A stretch of 64,000 nt of DNA from Toxorhynchites rutilus septentrionalis. Its lineage: Eukaryota; Arthropoda; Insecta; Diptera; Culicidae. The notes under the pieces were generated by a model. It did not search any database. It was not told where the DNA came from and saw only the letters and a program-made list of their open reading frames with translations. Positions 58,210 to 64,000 of the stretch are shown piece by piece. Location of the stretch: assembly GCF_029784135.1 (NCBI RefSeq), contig NC_073746.1:261121598-261185597 (forward strand), in the 5' to 3' direction. Each line of letters opens with the position of its first letter. Position 1 is the stretch's first letter. A program made the translations under genes and the position numbers.

Positions 58210-58824
58210 ACGTATAAGAAGCGCAAAACACAAAGGTTATGAATAGTGCCTTCGCAGCGGCAAACCGTTAGTCTCGTTCAATTCAAGGTGAACGGCGAAT
58301 AAAGTTTTGAGTTTAAGGTCCCTATAATACGGACAGGGAAGGAAGGTAAGGACAAGGGAAACATTTGTAACTGAAGCTTCGCATTTGAACATACATCATG
58401 CTTTCACTAAGGTATAAACAGCGCATCTTCTTTATCGTAAAACGTAAAGATGTAGAATCGTAAGCTAACCAGATAGTATGACATTAAGAGTAGAAAGTGA
58501 CAGAAAAAAATACCTAATAAAGAAAATTTAAAATAAAAAAATCATTCGTCATTCGTTTTTCCCTTCTTTGTGGATTGGATGCATTACCATGCAACAAAAT
58601 CCTAACATTGAAATCCCTAACTTTTCTTCTGACCGAAAATCAAGAAACGTTTTATCAGAAACGAAATCGCCCATTGTTATGATATTTATTTTTTTCAGTG
58701 CTCGCTTCGACAAATCTACGTATGGTTCTATGTGCGTACCATCGTGGACGCCTGTTCGGAGTAGGTAGTGCTGGTGTGTTGATTTAGGCAAAACCCGTAG
58801 GAGATTCATTAAATCTATAATATG

Positions 58825-59262
58825 TAGGCTAGGGTGGCCTCGAAAATCAACATGTGAAATTTCAAAAACCGACCATGTACATTTTGTTTATTGGCTCAAA
58901 AAAAATGACCTGTGCAAAATTTCAGATCAATCGGACATGATTTAGGAATACCTCAAAGCGCTAAATGTTTTGATTTTTCAACCATCCAACCCTGAAATCG
59001 GGGCTTTCGAAAAAAAATATTTTGATGTCAAATGGTTTCAAACAGCATGAAACGTCGAGATCTACTGTCGTCTAGATTTTTTTTTTCAAAATTCGACTTT
59101 CTGGTACTTACATGAAACGTCGAGATTTACTGTTATGTTAAAAAAAAATCTTTGTCATAAATTGACCTCAGGCGGAAAAATTTCGGGATATTTTTGGTAT
59201 CATTTGGCATCAAAACATTTCTTTAAACCCCCGATTTCGAAAAAGAGAGCGTTAAAAAATTA
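58825..59262. repeat. Probable dispersed non-coding repeat
   Basis: Starts TAGGGTGGCCTCGAAAATC and contains a local duplication of CATGAAACGTCGAGATCTACTG-type sequence (59047 and 59111). The GGGTGGCC start and AT-rich body resemble foldback-type repeats, but no second copy is in the window. 58210-58824 is unassigned. Confidence 0.35.
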
Positions 59263-59629
59263 AGTAGAACCCCGATCATCCACGAAATAGTCTGACAAGG
59301 TCACTTCGGATCACAGAAATCGCGGATAACGCTATAAAGCATTAAAAATGAAGTACAAACTCGAAAAAATGTAAAATATCACTTCCTTTTTAAGTCCTTT
59401 ATTGCGTTATCTGCGTGAAAACTATGTTTTATCAATACAGAAATAATTAAACTATCCGGACTTTTTTTAAACTATAAAACTATCCGGATAATGTTAAAAC
59501 CTTGACCAAAACAAAAGCAAAAGCACTCACTGACATATTTCGGAATGGTATATATAATTACTATAGAATTCGCTTTAGCGGATAAACCGCACCGCTGACC
59601 ACCACTCGCGGATAATCGGGGTTCTACTG
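59263..59629. mobile_element. Tigger-type MITE, TA target duplication
   Basis: The right end, inverted, is CAGTAGAACCCCGATTATCC followed by GCGAGTGG; the left end reads AGTAGAACCCCGATCATCC with the first C lost. TA occurs on both sides (59261-59262 and 59630-59631). The CAGT-AACCCC-TTATCCGCG form is the classical Tigger/pogo terminus. Internal GCGGATAA motifs repeat near both ends. 367 bp, non-coding. Confidence 0.88.
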
Positions 59630-59871
59630 TACTCTAAATATTGTGATCGCATTGGCCAACCTCAGTTTCTATTTGACCGTCTCAGAATATATTCTCGGAA
59701 TAACGAAATAAGCATAGTGCGGAGCTTGCACTGACCTCCTGTCTGTCAGGAGAAGATAAATATTGAATAGGACTAAAGAGCTTTTCATACCGTTAGGTGG
59801 AGACTGTTCGTGTATGATTGAATCCCACGTATGTATTGCCCATGTTATACGTTATCGAAGAATGATAATGG

Positions 59872-60314
59872 TTCTGGGGTCTTCGTAGCCACTTGGTTAC
59901 GCGTTCGCTTACCAAGCGAACGATCGTGAGTTCAAACTCAGGGCCCTCAATTGACCATCTTTGTGTTGTTATAGAATAACTACGTCCACGCAACCATCAT
60001 CAGCGATGGAAATCGATGCACAGTGGAACAAAGATCGATTCATCCATGCAACTGCTCTGCTCTGCAAGAAACATCGGGCTGCTGTTCTATAAATAACCCA
60101 ACAATGATCAATATCAGCTGTCTCCGCTGTCCGGTCTGCTGAACAATGGAAGAACAGAAAGAATACCCTTACTCCTAAATGGCTACTACTAACTACTGTG
60201 TAATTTACAATTTATAGAAGCATAAACATATGTACATGTACACGATTAGAACCCGGCTCTATTACAGTTAAAATGCTAATGAGCCTAATATATAAATAAA
60301 TGGGATAAAAAAAA
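59872..60314 (+). mobile_element. tRNA-type SINE, second family, copy 2
   Basis: Aligns end to end with 11505-11971: GTAGCCACTTGGTTACGCG (A box region), GAGTTCAAACTCAG (B box), CATCGGGCTGCTGTTCTA, TGTCTCCGCTGTCCGG and tail AATAAATGGGAT-A(n). GATAATGG flanks both sides (59864-59871 and 60315-60322). About 40 bases shorter than the first copy because of small deletions in the 3' body. Confidence 0.9.
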
Positions 60315-60322
60315 GATAATGG

Positions 60323-61907
60323 AATAAATTCATGCCAACTCGTCTTAGGAGTCGGCATCCCCATCTCAGATTGCAGTGAAACATTGTGGGTGTAAAGACA
60401 TGGATCATTTAAACAACATTGCATACTTGAATTCTCAAATAAAAAATTAGACATTTTTTTTCAAAAGGGCCAAAGCCTTTTTTTTCTTAATTTTTTGTCA
60501 AAATTTCAAGCTCAAAAACTCTAATACAGTGTTTGGATTTCGATCAAAATCGAATGATACACAATGTGTCATGCAAGTAAACTCTCACGAACATATAACC
60601 AAATATGAGAGGATCATTCAGATACTTGTATGAATGTCAGTAATCACTTGTGTAACATTTAGTGATTAAACTAAGAGAGGAACGAAGACTGTTGATTGCA
60701 TATCCGATCTGTATCAAACATCGCATACCATTTTCGAAGCCTGCATACAAGTTTGAACCGCATATATCGTCCCACTTTACTATAGCGAAACCCACTGCAT
60801 AGAAAAGTGCAAAGCAATAAATGATGCAAGAAAAATTACGTCATCATTCAGTCACCATTTGCGGAGTGCAGCGAATGGGAAAAGAGATAAAACGCGAGAG
60901 TTTTTGCTTCTCACTGGAGCGGTGTTGCTAGTAAAACTATGCGGTCTATATGAATATACTCATTTCAAGGGATAGAGGCGTTAAAAATGGAAAATATAAT
61001 CTGACTACCCTTCCCTTAGCCTCTATCGAGCTAAATAATCATATAGTTTGCACTCTCTGAGACTTAAAAATCAGGATCTGCTACATTAGCTGAATATGAA
61101 TCTTTCGCTTTGCGTTGTCCGTACGATCCTGCTGTTTCATGATGCATGGAGAAGTCGGTATGCATATGTTAGAGGCAAAGAAGAAAATAAGCTTTCTGCA
61201 CCGAAAGCGTATATGATAGCTTTGCTTGCATGCTGGTGTGCAATGAAGTGCGAGCCGATGCAGAGTTGTCTCGTTCTCTTTTGTGTCGTGATTTGCAGCA
61301 CATAACAACAATAGAATACCACTGGGGGAAATGTTTCCTGAAAGATCATATTTGAACGAACGAAAGCGATTTTTTCAATGAGTGGATCATTTGGCAAACA
61401 CTGCTCTAATACCTACAAAATATTGATCGAAGAAAGAATTGTAGGGAATTCTTGAAATTTTCATAAATAAATGTTTTCAATTAAAAAAAACAAAAATTCT
61501 CAAAAAAAAATATATATGAAAAGTTCTTACAATTTACATCGGAAGATAGGCAATTAAACAGGAGAAAAGTTTTCCTAACAACAACTTTTTCATGTTTTCT
61601 TTGAAAAATTGCATCTTATCCTAAGTTTGTTTAAAGTCAAGAAAGCGATATAGTATATTAGACAAAGTTTTAGATTTTATTAAAATATGAACTTTTATCG
61701 AAGACGCCAACATTCCATCTCTTACAGTTTCTGGAATATGTTACATTTTTGTATGGAGACTTCTGGAAAAATAATGTACTACTCGTAACATTTTTGTGTG
61801 GAAAGTCTGCAGAATAGGGGGGATGTGAAAGAAGTTTCAACTATATTTCCAATAATTTTGCGACCTGATTTTGCTGAGGCATTGGATTATGTAACAAAAA
61901 AATGGAT
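60323..61907. other. Unassigned stretch
   Basis: No recognised repeat or domain. Both strands are open for 60-90 codons at 61081-61397 without family resemblance; a slightly higher GC is seen there. AT-rich runs dominate 61440-61700. Confidence 0.35.
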
Positions 61908-62672
61908 GGGTTATATCTATGACATAACCGCAAGGTTGACGTGGGACTTCCTTAGCTTAGCAATCATTTGTTTTTATTGATAAAAATTTTGATTGAATGA
62001 AACAATTTCCGAATTCAATTGAATTCAATATATTTGCTTTGTGAGTAAAATGATTGTACAATGCCATGTGAGGTCAATTCATGCAATAGATTATGTTCTT
62101 CGTTACAAGTAAATTTAATGACAGTCTTTTACGTTTGGTATGATGACATTTTGGTTTTGATGTCTATGTTAGGCAAACACATTTCAGTCAGAACAAAAAT
62201 ACCCCTGAGCTGCATTAATTTGCAATGCCAATTTCCTCAGACACCTTGGTTCTGAAGTCTGTGTTGAGGAAATATTTTTCAGTCGGAACAAAAATGCCCC
62301 CGACTTGCATATATTTTTAATGCCAATTTCCCCACGCTCCATGGATTTGAAGTCTGTGTTAGGAAAACATATTTCAGTCGGAACAAAAGTACCCCCGACT
62401 TTCATGTATTTGCAATGCCGATTTCTCTAACGCTGCATGGCATGTGTTTGCAATACCGATTTCCCCAATGCTGCTTGGTTTTGATGGCTGTGTTGGGGAA
62501 ACCGTAAATCGGGCCAATCAAAACTAGCTAGTTAGGGCGTTTAGATAGCGCTTAACATTTGACAGTTATTCAGTTGATTATCTAATAAAAAATAACATTT
62601 CATTACTTGCGATTGAAGCGTAGAAATATTCCGTATCAACTGATCCGGTTAGACGTAGTCCCACGTCAAAAC
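61908..62672 (+). mobile_element. Palindrome-ended dispersed repeat, copy with minisatellite
   Basis: The left end is GGGTTATATCTATGACATAAC then GCAAGGTTGACGTGGGACT; the right end is GTTAGACGTAGTCCCACGTC. GACGTGGGACT and AGTCCCACGTC are exact inverses, supporting them as termini. The body contains 61975-62150 (also found inverted at 113-330) and the 95-bp minisatellite. No coding capacity. Confidence 0.6.
62150..62520 (+). repeat. 95-bp minisatellite, about four units
   Basis: TTTCAGTCGGAACAAAA recurs at about 62184, 62279 and 62375. Each is followed by ACCCCCGACTTGCAT-like, GCAATGCCGATTTCCCC-like and TTTGAAGTCTGTGTTAGG-like blocks; a shortened last unit ends at about 62510. It lies inside the palindrome-ended repeat. 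Confidence 0.88.
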
Positions 62673-62936
62673 TCCTCGCTGGAAACTAACCACATAAATA
62701 ATGCGTCCAATGCGTCGTCAACACGCCCATATATAGTTTGAGTCTTCTGGGCATGAAAACAACCTACGAGTTGGAAAGGGTGGTTTTGCACTGTATTTTT
62801 ATCGCTGTCATTTTTTTCGAAAATTGGAAAAAATGGCGCCACCCGAAGGTTATGGCATTGAAGTTGAATGAAATAAACTAATGGGTTCTATTTCATTGTC
62901 TGAAAGTTTGAATCAGTCAACTAGGTAATTTTCTAC

Positions 62937-62983
62937 AGCGTTTTTCCGAAATGCAATTTGATGTGGGACGCCTTCTATACGAG
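62937..62983. repeat. Solitary DD37E-type terminus
   Basis: CTACAGCGTTTTTCCGAAAT and GCAATTTGATGTGGGACGCC match the right terminus of the DD37E element at 31929-31971 with several changes. No second terminus or transposase of that family lies to its left, so it is an isolated remnant. Confidence 0.65.
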
Positions 62984-63079
62984 TAGTAGTTGGCAGTCAA
63001 CGTGTTACGAATTTACTTTTTAGAATCATTGCTTTGTGTCCAAACTAAAACCAAAAAATTTGAGATCACTGGAGCAGAT

Positions 63080-63345
63080 GGACCAGTTGAAAATAAACGT
63101 TGTACCGAAGACTGCCTACCCTCCTAACGTCCCCAGCTGCGACTGATAGAAGAAATTTTGGGCGAACCTCAAACGTAGCATCCAGTCCAATAATTTCGTG
63201 GCCAAAACGGAGAAGCGGCTGATCGTCAAGGCCACGAAAAAGCTGGAGAACATGCCGACATCCGTATTTTCGTCGACCATGGCTAAGGTTCCCGCCAACT
63301 ACTGTAAGGCCGCCCTTCCAGGTTGTCGTGGCATTTTTGCAGAAG
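63080..63345 (+). pseudogene. Tc1/mariner transposase C-terminus
   Basis: Frames give INVVPKTAYPPNVP, then PQLRLIEE (position of the catalytic Glu), then, after another frameshift, KFWANLKRSIQSNNFVAKTE, MPTSVFSSTMAKVPANYCKA and the end of homology. This is the normal C-terminal order of an insect Tc1/mariner transposase. Two frameshifts fall within 40 bases around the Glu. The N-terminal three-quarters are absent. Confidence 0.75.
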
Positions 63346-64000
63346 GCTTAAAAATCGTAGGATCTAAGGAAAATTTGTCCCGTTCGTTTATCATTCGAAT
63401 TTTTTTTTCATCGTCATCCGAAAATAGCGCTTTTTCAATGCATACGTCTCGACACAATTCTCTGATTTTGACTCATCAGAGTTCTAGAAATAAATCTAAA
63501 ATTATGAATTAAGTCCTTCAGATAAATTGCCTCGTGAACGTAATCATTTTAATTCACGTTTCTACTCAAAATAGCTTACGTACTTATAAGCAAAAACAGT
63601 CATGATTCACTCATCTCCCACTGAGGCCGCCGGTGTATCGGAATATTTCTGCTTGTGATGCGGAATCATGCAATGTTGTATGTCTGGGGTTTCCCTAGAA
63701 ATAATTGCATTCTCTGCGTGCAGCAGTGAGTTTAAAAAATATAAACAAGAACTGAATATCCGCCCCATGTGCTTCCAAGATAGCACTGTATTTGCTCAAT
63801 CATACGTTGGTATCATGCACAAGCGGAACAACTGTTCCTTCCCTTCAATTAAATAAATATTATCCTGTTGGCGCCCGCTGTCAAGTTGCGAAGCATCTGG
63901 AGCACTTTAATTGAGTCGACACAACTGTTAGTAGCTCACGAGATTGAAGTAGGTTCGCAGCGCGCTCATACGATTACGCGATGCACAAATCAAATTGTCA
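63346..64000. other. Unassigned stretch
   Basis: No recognised repeat or domain up to the window edge. The 104-codon frame at 63198-63512 extends from the transposase relic into this region but loses family resemblance after about 63340. Confidence 0.35.

Noticed and set aside
62150..62520. CRISPR array
   Set aside because: Regular ~95-bp units without unique spacers in a eukaryotic genome; it is a minisatellite.

Overview
This is an AT-rich eukaryotic window, almost certainly from a culicine mosquito with a large repeat-rich genome (Aedes-like). The pointers are a tRNA-headed SINE with a GAA tail resembling the mosquito Feilai type, a DD37E Tc1/mariner element of the mosquito ITmD37E kind, Jockey-type LINE debris, Helitron ends, and pogo/Tigger, hAT and GTTACGTAA-type miniature elements. 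The species call is inference. I found no intact host protein-coding gene, rRNA, true tRNA gene or CRISPR array. Every clearly recognisable protein is a transposase, reverse transcriptase, Gag or Helitron relic, and all carry stops, frameshifts or deletions.

Layout. 1-6.3 kb: repeat fragments, a short TIR element, and a large inverted repeat (about 1976-3480 against 5155-5962) with a pogo-type MITE in its left arm and a foldback element in its spacer. 6.3-9 kb: mostly unassigned, with a possible initiator+DPE core promoter and splice donor near 8.12-8.18 kb. 9-12 kb: a palindrome-ended repeat carrying pogo-type termini, then a tRNA-type SINE with target-site duplication (TSD). 12-17.7 kb: diverged direct repeats, a Tc1/mariner transposase broken at its SDE motif, a Ty3/gypsy Gag relic, a 5'-truncated LINE 3' end and a short Helitron. 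20.7-24.2 kb: a split MITE copy, a TIR element, a mariner scrap and a hairpin MITE. 26.6-28.2 kb: antisense SINE and an internally deleted mariner. 30.6-32.5 kb: a DD37E element (TIRs, all three catalytic residues, two frameshifts) inside a mariner. 33.5-35.0 kb: a Helitron-like element with helicase-protein debris and a SINE inside it. 35.0-37.6 kb: a mariner relic, a TA microsatellite and a foldback element split by a 1.06-kb hAT-type element with an exact 8-bp TSD.

39.9-43.5 kb: full-length SINE with 13-bp TSD, a Jockey-like LINE split by a MITE, and a second mariner of the 35-kb family. 46.7-47.8 kb: a complete mariner shell whose catalytic core is deleted and which holds a retro-insertion with 14-bp TSD. 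48.3-50.8 kb: MITEs, an unidentified ORF and an antisense LINE relic. 54.2-56.9 kb: tandem repeats, a pogo-type element with an internal satellite, a Helitron 5' end, a CA-rich minisatellite and an hAT terminus. 58.0-64.0 kb: an exact tandem duplication, a Tigger-type MITE, a second TSD-flanked SINE, a 95-bp minisatellite inside a palindrome-ended repeat and a transposase C-terminus.

How it fits together. The window reads as layered transposon insertions in non-coding DNA. Nesting gives relative ages: foldback before hAT, Jockey before MITE, mariner before DD37E, mariner before retro-insertion, Helitron before SINE. Autonomous-type coding remains (mariner, DD37E, Helitron, LINE) lie beside non-autonomous relatives (MITEs, short Helitrons, SINEs), but nothing here looks able to supply active enzyme without repair.
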